The position numbers were made by a program, and so were the translations under genes. Source: a virus. Taken from it: 24,670 nucleotides of DNA. The stretch lies in the IMG/VR virus record IMGVR_UViG_3300037264_000311, positions 1 to 24,670 of that record; one strand, given 5' to 3'. Positions within the stretch are counted from its first letter, which is position 1; every line of letters starts with the position of its first letter. The notes beneath the pieces were generated by a model. The model searched no databases. It saw only the letters and a program-made list of their open reading frames with translations, and was not told the DNA's origin. This document shows, piece by piece, positions 5,957-12,886 of the stretch.

Positions 5957-6543
5957 TTCACTCCTTTAGGCTTCTCATCCTTCTCTAGAGTAGCCTTGAA
6001 GAAGCATTGTCCAGCCTCGTGAAAGACAACTACTCCTTCTGGGTTCATGAATCCTGGAGATGCTAGAGAACCCTCTGTTCTAAGTCTTGAGACGCAATCT
6101 TTCACAACTTCAGTGGAGAATGGGCCAGCATATATAACAGGTACAACATGACAAGGGGAGACTGGAACAGAATTCCATCTAGTAGTATTGAATAGAGAGA
6201 ACCTCTTCTCTTTCAATCCATACTTCCTCTGAATCCCCGCTCCCCACCATTCCCCATAGTGAGTGCCAAAACCAAGGTTAGTTCTAAGCTCTTCCTGATG
6301 CTCTAGAACCCACCTAGCAAAGCCATAGTTGTCATTTTCTGGAGTAACCCATCTATTCCTAGAGCCAGCTAGAAGGATATCTCCATTTGCATTCCTGTGA
6401 AGCACATGCTCCTCAGCAGTCCCACTAGTTATTGTCCCAGCAGGGATAATGCAAATCTGCCCATTAGTCCCGTCAATCTTCTCAGTGATAATACAATCCC
6501 TGAAAAGTCTTGGAATCTTAGGGAATTCTTTAAAATCACTCAT
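5953..6543 (-). CDS. RNA ligase (Rnl2/DRB0094-like nucleotidyltransferase domain)
   Basis: 196 residues. Motif I is EKIDGTN with Lys22 as the expected AMP-accepting lysine; motif III is YGEWWG (96-101); RFSLFNT (114-120) fits motif IIIa; motif IV is EGVVV (169-173); motif V is FKATLE (182-187). These are the hallmarks of ATP-dependent RNA ligases, which seal 3'-OH/5'-phosphate nicks. The protein is only the ligase core with no extra C-terminal domain. Its ATG overlaps the preceding stop. In phages such enzymes repair tRNAs cut by host defences; that role is inferred. No polynucleotide kinase gene is in this window. Confidence 0.9.
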   Translation of the reverse strand: MSDFKEFPKIPRLFRDCIITEKIDGTNGQICIIPAGTITSGTAEEHVLHRNANGDILLAGSRNRWVTPENDNYGFARWVLEHQEELRTNLGFGTHYGEWWGAGIQRKYGLKEKRFSLFNTTRWNSVPVSPCHVVPVIYAGPFSTEVVKDCVSRLRTEGSLASPGFMNPEGVVVFHEAGQCFFKATLEKDEKPKGVK

Positions 6544-6701
6544 CTCTTTTTCCTCCTCAGTAATCTCATTGAGTTTTTCAACCTGATCCTGAAGCCAAGA
6601 TCAGGAGTCCAGCAACCAAATGAGATTATCCAGAGCAATCCATCTAGAATGTCTCCAATGAGCCCAGGGATATGAACATAGAGAAGCCTCTCCTTTGTCA
6701 T
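6540..6701 (-). CDS. small membrane protein, 53 aa, basic C-terminus
   Basis: MTKERLLYVHIPGLIGDILD leads into a hydrophobic stretch (LIGDILDGLLWIISFGCW) and a strongly basic tail (RIRLKNSMRLLRRKKR), the layout of a single-pass membrane protein with a positive cytoplasmic end. Both ends overlap neighbours (ATGA at the start; stop shared with the RNA ligase start), which supports it as a real gene. AAAGGAG lies inside its own first codons rather than upstream. Function unknown. Confidence 0.68.
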   Translation of the reverse strand: MTKERLLYVHIPGLIGDILDGLLWIISFGCWTPDLGFRIRLKNSMRLLRRKKR

Positions 6702-7276
6702 TTAAATAACTGTCTGTTGAGCTTGTAGAAAAGGATAGCCTCAATCCAAGCTTCCTTGTTTTCCAGGACAATAGGAATAAACTTAGATGCTTTCCTAGTC
6801 TCTAGCCCTTTCTTCTTCTCTGCCCTTATGAACTGCGCTGCTTCAGGGACAGAGTAGATGACATGGTGGAGGGATTTCATCTCTCTTTCTAGGTTTGCTA
6901 GAACACCATTTATTGTGTTAGCACAGCTAACTGCTAAACCATTCTGTGTTGTGATCTCTTCAAACTCAGGAATCATTGGGAAGGATAGCTTTCCATTGTT
7001 TGTATCTTCAGGCATGGCTGGTATTTCCATACTTACAATCTTAGCCGTCCACCAGTTAGCATCAAGTTCTATTGAAGAGTTGCTTGGCCCAGCCTCGATT
7101 CCCATTGTAGTTGTCTTTAGTAATGGCTTTAACTTAGAAACAACATCTAGGGAAAGTCCTACCCTTTCTGCAAAGAGTTTCATGTAGCTCTCTTCAATAT
7201 ACTTAATTACAACCTCAGGAATGGATGCACCACAGAGACTAACTCTCTTAAATGTAGACTTCTTCTTTCTTCCCAT
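6698..7276 (-). CDS. hypothetical protein, 192 aa
   Basis: MGRKKKSTFKRVSLCGASIP, then a mostly helical protein (YIEESYMKLFAERVGLSLDVVSKLK) ending QFIRAEKKKGLETRKASKF..WIEAILFYKLNRQLFK. The ATG at 7276 is preferred to a longer frame because GGAG is about 10 nt upstream and it starts just after the stop of the VWA gene. No motif recognised. Because it directly follows the VWA/metallopeptidase gene it might belong to that module. Confidence 0.75.
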   Translation of the reverse strand: MGRKKKSTFKRVSLCGASIPEVVIKYIEESYMKLFAERVGLSLDVVSKLKPLLKTTTMGIEAGPSNSSIELDANWWTAKIVSMEIPAMPEDTNNGKLSFPMIPEFEEITTQNGLAVSCANTINGVLANLEREMKSLHHVIYSVPEAAQFIRAEKKKGLETRKASKFIPIVLENKEAWIEAILFYKLNRQLFK

Positions 7277-7278
7277 TC

Positions 7279-8466
7279 TCAGCAATCTCCAAGAACTGCG
7301 AGCTTTCCCCAAGGAATGGCTGTGTTCCCATCCTTGGTTACAACCCAAAGCACGGGATAGACTGGCTTTTTCTCAGGGAATGTCCCGAGCCCATCAGTGA
7401 CATAGATCAGACAATCAGGCTTGATCTTCTTGTTCCTAATGTAGTCAAAGGGAGGGTTAAAGTCAGTCCCTCCTCCTCCTACAGCCTTCATCTTCCCAGG
7501 AGAAAGAGGAAACGAAGTGAACTCCTGAACTCCACCAATTGCAGCATCACACCAGAGAAGGACTAGTCTTTGAGGTTTCAACTGGAGACAGGATTGATTG
7601 ACTTGCTGTACGAACTGGCCTAGTTGTTTCTCAGAGATTGACCCAGAGGTATCTACTGCAACAACAACCGTGCTAGTCCCTGATCCCTTCATGCTAGGGA
7701 GATAAAGGTCTAATGCAATACCTCTCCTAGATGGACGCTTTAGGGAATAGTCCTCCTTGGACAGATTGGTAGAAAGAATCATCTTGATAGCTTTCTTATA
7801 GTCGAGGAAGAATCTCTTCTCCTTGGAGATCTCCCTCTTAATTGAGGCAGGGAGCTTCCCTTGTGCTTCAGCTACAGCTATTGCGGTTCTAAGCAGGGAT
7901 TCAAGTTGCTCTTCTACTTCCCCAGCCTTGTCTGGAGAGGGCTCCCTGATCTCACAGAATGGCCCAGGATGAGAGTTTGAGCCATTAGGCGGGCCAGGGG
8001 TGCCAGAACCATTAGAACCCTGCCCTGGGCTATTCTGAGCCTCCTGAAGCAGTCTATTGTAAACCTCATCCCTAGGTAGACCCTTCCATTCAGGCTTGTA
8101 GAATGCTTCCTTGGGGAGTCTATATCCCATGTCATCCAGCATGTCATGGATACAGTGATCCGCTGCTAGATTCCCAATCCTCTTGTTAGGCTTGAGAGCC
8201 ATCCATAGACAATCCTTCCTGATGTTGTGACAAGCCTCATGGATTACAGCAAACACATGGTTGTAGCTAGGGTCTCCAGCAAAGTAGGATGGTCCCCAGA
8301 TATAGCGTGTCCCATCTGTTGCTGTGGTAGGGATGTTCTCCCTAACCCAGGGTGCTCCCATAATCATTACTGCCAGGAAAGGATCATCCAAGACAACCTT
8401 GTTCTTAGCCTTGTCCAGATTCTCCTCTACCTGGTACATATTCAGTTTCTCTTGTTTGGATGCCAT
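7279..8466 (-). CDS. putative metallopeptidase with VWA-like domain (DUF2201-type)
   Basis: 395 residues in two parts. The N-terminal half has HEACH (76-80), an HExxH-type zinc motif, followed by NLAADHCIHDML (99-110), which can supply a further ligand, as in the putative metallopeptidases fused to VWA-like domains. A Gly/Pro/Ser/Asn-rich linker spans about 145-170. The C-terminal half has VVVAVDTSGSIS with the MIDAS-type DxSGS (272-276) and a later GGGGTDFNPPF, so a metal-dependent protein-binding site is likely. Such proteins work with MoxR-type AAA+ ATPases; one is encoded three genes upstream. Substrate unknown. Confidence 0.85.
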   Translation of the reverse strand: MASKQEKLNMYQVEENLDKAKNKVVLDDPFLAVMIMGAPWVRENIPTTATDGTRYIWGPSYFAGDPSYNHVFAVIHEACHNIRKDCLWMALKPNKRIGNLAADHCIHDMLDDMGYRLPKEAFYKPEWKGLPRDEVYNRLLQEAQNSPGQGSNGSGTPGPPNGSNSHPGPFCEIREPSPDKAGEVEEQLESLLRTAIAVAEAQGKLPASIKREISKEKRFFLDYKKAIKMILSTNLSKEDYSLKRPSRRGIALDLYLPSMKGSGTSTVVVAVDTSGSISEKQLGQFVQQVNQSCLQLKPQRLVLLWCDAAIGGVQEFTSFPLSPGKMKAVGGGGTDFNPPFDYIRNKKIKPDCLIYVTDGLGTFPEKKPVYPVLWVVTKDGNTAIPWGKLAVLGDC

Positions 8467-8661
8467 TTAGTAGTACCCACTCAATGCGACATGAGCATGA
8501 CAGTTCAGGCATATCCTCCATGCTGCTTGATGCATAAACCAAGTAGTAACACGAAAGGTATTCCCATCTGCTGTCTTTATGGACTTAAGTTTTGCGCCAC
8601 ACTTGGCACAGAACCTAGGAAGTGTGTAGTGAATGCGAATTACTTTCTTTCTGGATGCCAT
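8467..8661 (-). CDS. small zinc-ribbon protein, 64 aa
   Basis: MASRKKVIRIHYTLPRFCAK with CAKCG at residues 18-22 and CLNCH near 51-55, a two-pair zinc ribbon. It overlaps the upstream gene by 22 nt and abuts the VWA gene (TAA then ATG), whose first codons ATG GCA TCC it shares. It sits between the AAA+ and VWA genes and may be part of that module. No family name recognised. Confidence 0.75.
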   Translation of the reverse strand: MASRKKVIRIHYTLPRFCAKCGAKLKSIKTADGNTFRVTTWFMHQAAWRICLNCHAHVALSGYY

Positions 8662-8936
8662 CTCTTTTTAGCCTTGATCCACTCTATTCCTACGGTTATG
8701 CATCCATATCCCAAGCAGGGACTAAACGATCCTTCACAGATCAATATTGGAAACAGGGGTGATCCTTTTGCTTGATTCCTGATTAAACTATCTAGTCTAT
8801 ATTTGCGGTTATCCCACCATACGAAGTCTAAGAGAAGTTTTTCAGCTAACTCCATCCTTACAGGATCCAAGAGAGTTTTACCTACATTTGAAGTGTAGTG
8901 GATGGAAGCAAGGAATTCGTATCTAGGATCTTCCAT
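8640..8936 (-). CDS. hypothetical protein, 98 aa
   Basis: MEDPRYEFLASIHYTSNVGK, then a leucine-rich helix (MELAEKLLLDFVWWDNRKY) and a hydrophobic stretch with three cysteines (FPILICEGSFSPCLGYGCIT). No clear Shine-Dalgarno, but it lies 17 nt after the AAA+ gene and is probably read through by coupling. No family recognised; position within the AAA+/VWA cluster is the only functional hint. Confidence 0.68.
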   Translation of the reverse strand: MEDPRYEFLASIHYTSNVGKTLLDPVRMELAEKLLLDFVWWDNRKYRLDSLIRNQAKGSPLFPILICEGSFSPCLGYGCITVGIEWIKAKKRWHPERK

Positions 8937-8953
8937 AGTTTCAGGCTAAAGCT

Positions 8954-10045
8954 CTACAACAGGATGTTCTGATTGTCCTTGATCCACTCAACCCTCTGTG
9001 AAGAATTGGCAAATGCTACTAGCTTCTTTGCCAGATCCTGAGTAATCAGGGTTTGGAAGTCCTTAGGGAGCCTTCGGACAAACTTCATCAAGGGAGTGAA
9101 CTCTTCCTTCTTGGTGCATTTGGTTACTAGCAAAGCTGCTTGTGTAAACAAGCAACCCGGCTTTCTTGGAATTCTGCAACCCTCGGGATCAGAGATGATC
9201 TCATCAAAGGGAGAAAGCTCATCCACTGAATCAGCCCAACCCTTGAACTCCATGGTGACAGGGAATCCAATGGTTCCAGCGATCAAGTCCCAATCCCTCT
9301 CCTCACCAGACTGGTCCATGAGGTTAGCTACCCCTTCCCAGGAACGATGAGTAGGGTGAGCATAGGAGAAGTCGTTGTAGGTCTCCCAGAATGCCTTTTT
9401 GGTCATCCCACCGGCACCCTCGTTAGGCCAGAACTCCACATGGAGCAGATCAGGGCGAACATTCTTGATGAAAGCTGTAGGAAGGTAATGCTTCCCTCTA
9501 GCCAGCATGTAATCTACCCAAGTTTCAGGCTTAGGAGGCTTCAGATAGATGATTGTAAGTCTATTGACAGTGGTAGGAGGAAGTTCTACGACTCCAACGT
9601 TGTCATCTGAAGTGTTCCCCGCTCCAATGATGAATGTTCCAGGAGGGAAAGCATAGAGATCTCTCCCTTCCAATAGCTTGTTAGCAGACTTCAGAGTTGT
9701 AGCATTTACAATGGTCAACTCATCTAGTGCAATCAGCGGTCCCTTCCCCGTTCTCTTGTATGATTCCTCCGCCATAAAGTGAACCATTGATGCTGTGGGG
9801 ACTGTACGAGTAACTCCATCTTCACCCTTGATAGGGAAATTGATCCCTGAGAGATCCGTGGGATCATGGTTCTCAAGTCTGAAGTTGAGAGTCTCTCTCC
9901 CAGTAGCAGAGGAATAAGCCTCCATGCTCTGAGTCTTCCCAATCCCTCTAGCTCCAAGGATCAGAGGAACCCTTCCAGCCTTCTCACAGCGCTGCAACTT
10001 TGCGGGTAGAGCCTCGAATGGAGTCCAAATGACGTTCTTTTCCAT
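8954..10045 (-). CDS. MoxR/CobS-type AAA+ ATPase
   Basis: 363 residues. Walker A GARGIGKT (31-38), Walker B LIALDE (104-109), sensor-1-like IIGAGNTSDD (139-148) and a TTVNRL segment (158-163) with a candidate arginine finger give a complete AAA+ core of the MoxR/dynein-like class. The C-terminal part (from about 200) is a helical lid of unknown specificity. MoxR ATPases remodel protein complexes together with VWA-domain partners; the VWA/metallopeptidase gene is downstream and another conserved partner upstream. AGAGGA is about 8 nt before the ATG. Confidence 0.88.
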   Translation of the reverse strand: MEKNVIWTPFEALPAKLQRCEKAGRVPLILGARGIGKTQSMEAYSSATGRETLNFRLENHDPTDLSGINFPIKGEDGVTRTVPTASMVHFMAEESYKRTGKGPLIALDELTIVNATTLKSANKLLEGRDLYAFPPGTFIIGAGNTSDDNVGVVELPPTTVNRLTIIYLKPPKPETWVDYMLARGKHYLPTAFIKNVRPDLLHVEFWPNEGAGGMTKKAFWETYNDFSYAHPTHRSWEGVANLMDQSGEERDWDLIAGTIGFPVTMEFKGWADSVDELSPFDEIISDPEGCRIPRKPGCLFTQAALLVTKCTKKEEFTPLMKFVRRLPKDFQTLITQDLAKKLVAFANSSQRVEWIKDNQNILL

Positions 10046-10058
10046 TTCTACATCCTCT

Positions 10059-10382
10059 CTATGTATTGATTAGAAGAAGGGTTTGCGCAGTCTTATAGAG
10101 TTCTTTTGCCTTTTCCCAGTAAGGCATCTTAGAAATCTCATCCTTAGAGACAGTCCAATCTCCAAGGGATGCAAACTTCTCCCCTAGAACCCTAAGAGCT
10201 TTCTTGTTCTTCCCAATGACAATTGCAAAACCTGATGGAGAGTGGGTCAGGGAGTAGCCCCTGAAGCCTGTATTCTTAATGCTGCTCTTTATGAGTACAA
10301 TCCCAGGGGCTATCTCCTCTCCTATCAGTGTTATCTCTCCTGCTCCTCTCCATACCTTGGTAGGAACTTTCTTATAGCGCAT
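10059..10382 (-). CDS. hypothetical protein, 107 aa, paralogue of the next gene upstream
   Basis: MRYKKVPTKVWRGAGEITLI, with core segments RGYSLTHSPSGFAIVIGKNK, ALRVLGEKFASLGDW and MPYWEKAKELYKTA. The adjacent upstream gene has the same order of elements (RGWMLQHN, LLVGKKLASICSW, EPYWDEVQRIRGTA), so the two look like a diverged tandem duplication. AGGA lies 7 nt upstream and the start overlaps the previous gene by 11 nt. Located between the conserved partner and the AAA+ ATPase genes. Family and function unknown. Confidence 0.75.
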   Translation of the reverse strand: MRYKKVPTKVWRGAGEITLIGEEIAPGIVLIKSSIKNTGFRGYSLTHSPSGFAIVIGKNKKALRVLGEKFASLGDWTVSKDEISKMPYWEKAKELYKTAQTLLLINT

Positions 10383-10704
10383 GGAAAATTCCTAGCTTAA
10401 GGGCTGTTCCTCTGATTCTTTGTACCTCATCCCAATATGGCTCTTTCATAATGTCCCTAAGAAGGGCATTCCAGCTACAAATAGAAGCCAACTTCTTCCC
10501 TACAAGCAGAACTGTTGACTTCCTCCTTCCTACCCCTAAACAAGTGAACCATTTAATGTTATGCTGTAGCATCCAGCCTCTAAGACTTCTCTGAATATTC
10601 AATTCTCTCGTGTCAACTAGAGACAGTCCTGGACATATGACTTTGTTAGATACCAAGAATCCCTCTAGCTTTCTCCGAGTAATGACGCCTGAGAGAAGCA
10701 TCAT
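10372..10704 (-). CDS. hypothetical protein, 110 aa, paralogue of the next gene downstream
   Basis: MMLLSGVITRRKLEGFLVSN, then RGWMLQHNIKWFTCLG, STVLLVGKKLASICSWNALL and KEPYWDEVQRIRGTA, parallel to the neighbouring 107-aa protein. Its first 59 nt overlap the end of the large gene upstream, so the second ATG or an alternative start further in is possible. No motif recognised. Confidence 0.7.
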   Translation of the reverse strand: MMLLSGVITRRKLEGFLVSNKVICPGLSLVDTRELNIQRSLRGWMLQHNIKWFTCLGVGRRKSTVLLVGKKLASICSWNALLRDIMKEPYWDEVQRIRGTALKLGIFHAL

Positions 10705-11503
10705 TCCTCAACTGTTCCACAGTAGAAGTCTCCTCACCCTTTGGAGGGAGAAGATCATTTGCAATCTTGTCAATCAGGATCTGCACAACTGGGTCATTGG
10801 TGAAGTTGAGGTTAGGGAGGACTTCCACAACGTCTCTGAGGTTAGTAAGAATCGTGTCATGCATCCTCTTGCCATCCCCATAGTTGTCCAGCTTGTCTAC
10901 GAGCAACTGAATAGGCTTAAGGATCCTAGAGTGCAGATCAGTCATAGCCACCTTGACCTTATCCGCATTCTCAGAGTCAACATCAGCCTTGATCCTTTCC
11001 AGTTCCTCCTCAGGAACATCAAGCCTGAAGTCTGCTCCTCTCAGGATTGGGACAAAGCGAATGGTGCTATAGAACATTCCCTTTAGCTTGTCAGGAGAGG
11101 GATACCATGAAGGAACCAGAGACTTGAGAATGATCTTGTCCTCAAGCACTGTCTCCTCATAGTGCTCGAAGAACTTCTCCCTAGCCTCGTGGAAGGAGTC
11201 AATGCACTTACTGATTCTCTCCCTATAGAAAGTGAATCCTGAAGTCTTGAAGACTCTAGCTCCTCTATCCTCCCAAGGAGAGGTAATGTCGTAGTGAGTG
11301 GTTCTAATCATCCTCCCAGCAGCTAGAGCAGCATCCTTGAACCCACCATGAGTACAGAGTTTGATCGTGGTCTTGCTCTTACTCCTGGCAATGTCAAAGT
11401 CAGAAGAGACCTTATCCTCTGCGATCCCTGATCTGACTTCCCCTTCCCACATTCCAATTGTGAGTTTAGCTCCCATGAGGGAGCCATTGATTTGACTTGT
11501 CAT
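10646..11503 (-). CDS. conserved partner of phage MoxR/VWA cassettes (DUF3150-like), 285 aa
   Basis: MTSQINGSLMGAKLTIGMWE; landmarks are TTHYDITSPWEDRGARVF (about 88-105), FYRERI..FHEAREKFFEHYEE, a YPSPDKLKGMFY segment, GADFRLDVPEEELERIKADV and a late helical LTNLRDVVEVLPNLNFTND. I recognise this order from proteins of phages and mobile elements that lie beside MoxR-type ATPases and VWA proteins; the DUF3150 label is from memory and uncertain. No catalytic motif is visible, so it is probably a structural or adaptor subunit. A strong AAGGAG precedes the ATG, and the start overlaps the preceding stop. Confidence 0.78.
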   Translation of the reverse strand: MTSQINGSLMGAKLTIGMWEGEVRSGIAEDKVSSDFDIARSKSKTTIKLCTHGGFKDAALAAGRMIRTTHYDITSPWEDRGARVFKTSGFTFYRERISKCIDSFHEAREKFFEHYEETVLEDKIILKSLVPSWYPSPDKLKGMFYSTIRFVPILRGADFRLDVPEEELERIKADVDSENADKVKVAMTDLHSRILKPIQLLVDKLDNYGDGKRMHDTILTNLRDVVEVLPNLNFTNDPVVQILIDKIANDLLPPKGEETSTVEQLRNDASLRRHYSEKARGILGI

Positions 11504-11703
11504 GGTTCTCTCCTTTTTGCAACTTCTTTGATGAATTTAACTATTGATTTGTATAGCCTTCTCTCTGCTATTGGTTCTCTCTCCTTATCCCTAATAAATT
11601 CTTCAAACATGGGGATTAGTTTCTTACAGGCATTTGGCTTATAACGAACAAAGGCCATAGCTCGCAAAAAACAATCCTCAACAATTACAACTTCTTTCTT
11701 CAT
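11500..11703 (-). CDS. small basic protein, 67 aa
   Basis: MKKEVVIVEDCFLRAMAFVR, ending in a lysine/arginine-rich helix (RRLYKSIVKFIKEVAKRREP). Both its start and stop overlap neighbours by 4 nt (ATGA), fitting the operon pattern. No family recognised; helical and possibly nucleic-acid or protein binding. Confidence 0.7.
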   Translation of the reverse strand: MKKEVVIVEDCFLRAMAFVRYKPNACKKLIPMFEEFIRDKEREPIAERRLYKSIVKFIKEVAKRREP

Positions 11704-11840
11704 TTCTTCTCTCCAGCAAGAACAACAAATCCACCCATTCCCTGTAGCTTCTTTATGATCTCAAGTGCTTCAGGGGTTAGCAGTTTTTGTGTCTTAGTTG
11801 CTTCAGCCTCTATATCAACCCAGGCGCGTGGTTTAATCAT
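11700..11840 (-). CDS. tiny protein, 46 aa
   Basis: MIKPRAWVDIEAEATKTQKL, then LTPEALEIIKKLQGMGGFVV and LAGEKK. The ATG overlaps the stop of the upstream gene (ATGA) and its stop overlaps the next start (ATGA), so initiation is probably by coupling, as no strong ribosome site is seen. No family recognised. Confidence 0.65.
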   Translation of the reverse strand: MIKPRAWVDIEAEATKTQKLLTPEALEIIKKLQGMGGFVVLAGEKK

Positions 11841-12001
11841 CTTAAAGGTTTTTTGTCATGATTCTCTCCTTTTTCATTTTCCCAGTAAGACACATTCTCT
11901 TTCTTTCTTTGCTTTAGTTCCTTTAATAGAGCCTTGATTCTCTGCTCGGCCAAGATTCGATTACAGGCTTTAAGGTTCTTATCGTGATCCTGTTGATCCA
12001 T
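11837..12001 (-). CDS. tiny lysine-rich protein, 54 aa
   Basis: MDQQDHDKNLKACNRILAEQ, then RIKALLKELKQRKKENVSYW: a charged helical protein. It starts inside the end of the upstream gene (23 nt overlap) and ends in an ATGA overlap with the next gene. The Shine-Dalgarno signal is modest (GAGAAGG). No family recognised. Confidence 0.62.
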   Translation of the reverse strand: MDQQDHDKNLKACNRILAEQRIKALLKELKQRKKENVSYWENEKGENHDKKPLR

Positions 12002-12143
12002 TGGCCTTCTCATAGATCTTGGCTAGCAAGAAACGAATGTCCATAGAAGGTGACTTGGGAAACAGTCGTAATTGTCTCTCTATCCTCCTCACACCTTTAC
12101 CAATACCATGCCCTTTACGCTGCTTTGGATGCCTTATGCTCAC
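11979..12143 (-). CDS. tiny basic protein, 54 aa, GTG start
   Basis: Read from GTG as MSIRHPKQRKGHGIGKGVRR, then IERQLRLFPKSPSMDIRFLL, a strongly basic N-terminus followed by a helix. GAGGA lies about 9 nt before the GTG. It overlaps both the tiny membrane gene upstream (29 nt) and the next gene. Coding potential is inferred from the packed arrangement and sensible composition; no family recognised. Confidence 0.58.
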   Translation of the reverse strand: MSIRHPKQRKGHGIGKGVRRIERQLRLFPKSPSMDIRFLLAKIYEKANGSTGSR

Positions 12144-12234
12144 GGCGATACTTCCTCACTCCTCTTAAGACCCACAGCTTGTAAGAGACAGTCCCAAGAC
12201 TGAACCCAAGGAGAAATGGCACAATTACTTCCAT
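12115..12234 (-). CDS. tiny single-pass membrane protein, 39 aa
   Basis: MEVIVPFLLGFSLGTVSYKL then WVLRGVRKYRREHKASKAA: a hydrophobic helix (residues 3-18) and a basic cytoplasm-like tail. It overlaps the preceding gene by 10 nt and the next by 29 nt. One of several tiny membrane proteins in this operon; role unknown. Confidence 0.62.
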   Translation of the reverse strand: MEVIVPFLLGFSLGTVSYKLWVLRGVRKYRREHKASKAA

Positions 12235-12425
12235 GGCTCCACCCCCAAGATGGTCAACCACAATCCTGCGATTATGTAGCCTGCATGGTGAGTAACTCCA
12301 TGCTTATCATCTACATACATCTTGTCAGCGTGCTTCCTTCCAAAGAGTCTCAGAAGATCCTTTCTTGGATGAGTCAGATTATGGTATGTCTTCCCAAACT
12401 GATCTACTGCCATGTAGCGAGTCAA
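12225..12425 (-). CDS. conserved-looking small phage protein, 66 aa, TTG start
   Basis: Read from TTG as MTRYMAVDQFGKTYHNLTHP, then RKDLLRLFGRKHADKMYVDD and a C-terminal HHAGYIIAGLWLTILGVEPW. GGAGGAG is 5 nt before the TTG, and the TTG overlaps the upstream stop (TTGA); an ATG four codons later is less well placed. The DQxGxTYHxLTHPRKxL pattern resembles small proteins seen in other phages. Function unknown. Confidence 0.72.
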   Translation of the reverse strand: MTRYMAVDQFGKTYHNLTHPRKDLLRLFGRKHADKMYVDDKHGVTHHAGYIIAGLWLTILGVEPWK

Positions 12426-12526
12426 TCCTTCTCCTCCCCAAGATCAACAGCCTTCTTGATTAGTGAGAGAAAGATCAAGCACAAAGGGATTGCGACAATA
12501 AACCCTACGATTTCATCCTTACCCAT
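12422..12526 (-). CDS. tiny single-pass membrane protein, 34 aa
   Basis: MGKDEIVGFIVAIPLCLIFL then SLIKKAVDLGEEKD: one transmembrane helix (residues 6-22) and a charged tail. A GAGAGAGG site precedes the ATG, it starts just after the upstream stop and its TGA overlaps the next TTG start. No family recognised. Confidence 0.65.
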   Translation of the reverse strand: MGKDEIVGFIVAIPLCLIFLSLIKKAVDLGEEKD

Positions 12527-12528
12527 TG

Positions 12529-12762
12529 TTACCTCTCTCTGAGAGTCTCTAGCAACTCAGTTGACTCAGGATTGGGGAACACTCCCTCTTCATTGCAATC
12601 TATGAAGTAAAGGAGTGTGTTATAGACTCCCTTGAACTCACAACAACAGTCCTTCAAGGAGTCTAGCTCTGCGCGGTCCAAGTGGTCTTGCAAGGCTGTC
12701 TCAAGGTCCTCCCTGAGACTCTTGTAGTCCAGAAATGAGGCTGATTGATTCTTGGTTCTCAA
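12529..12762 (-). CDS. hypothetical acidic protein, 77 aa, TTG start
   Basis: Starts MRTKNQSASFLDYKSLREDL from a TTG with GGAGGAG 7 nt upstream. Helical, acidic, with three adjacent cysteines (DCCCEF, about residues 38-43) and two later acidic helices (STELLETLRER). No family recognised. It may bind a metal, but the spacing does not match a known zinc finger. Confidence 0.72.
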   Translation of the reverse strand: MRTKNQSASFLDYKSLREDLETALQDHLDRAELDSLKDCCCEFKGVYNTLLYFIDCNEEGVFPNPESTELLETLRER

Positions 12763-12765
12763 TGG

Positions 12766-12867
12766 TTATCTCCTCCCTCTGGGACCATTCTTCCAGAGGT
12801 CAAGCATCAGAACCAACGTCGCAAACGTCATGGCTATCGACAGGATCAAGAAGTCTCTGAGGATCAT
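12766..12867 (-). CDS. tiny single-pass membrane protein, 33 aa
   Basis: MILRDFLILSIAMTFATLVL then MLDLWKNGPRGRR: a hydrophobic helix and basic tail. GGGAGG lies 5 nt before the ATG. The frame stays open upstream to a TTG at 12939 (57 aa), but that start has no ribosome site and lies inside the hairpin region, so the short form is preferred. It is the first gene after the structured element at 12887-12964. Confidence 0.65.
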   Translation of the reverse strand: MILRDFLILSIAMTFATLVLMLDLWKNGPRGRR

Positions 12868-12886
12868 TTCAACCTCCCACAAATAG

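Noticed and set aside
11842-11859. Five-residue leader peptide (MTKNL) with an AAGGAG site
   Set aside because: It lies entirely within the 54-aa gene; the following gene is better explained by the ATGA overlap.
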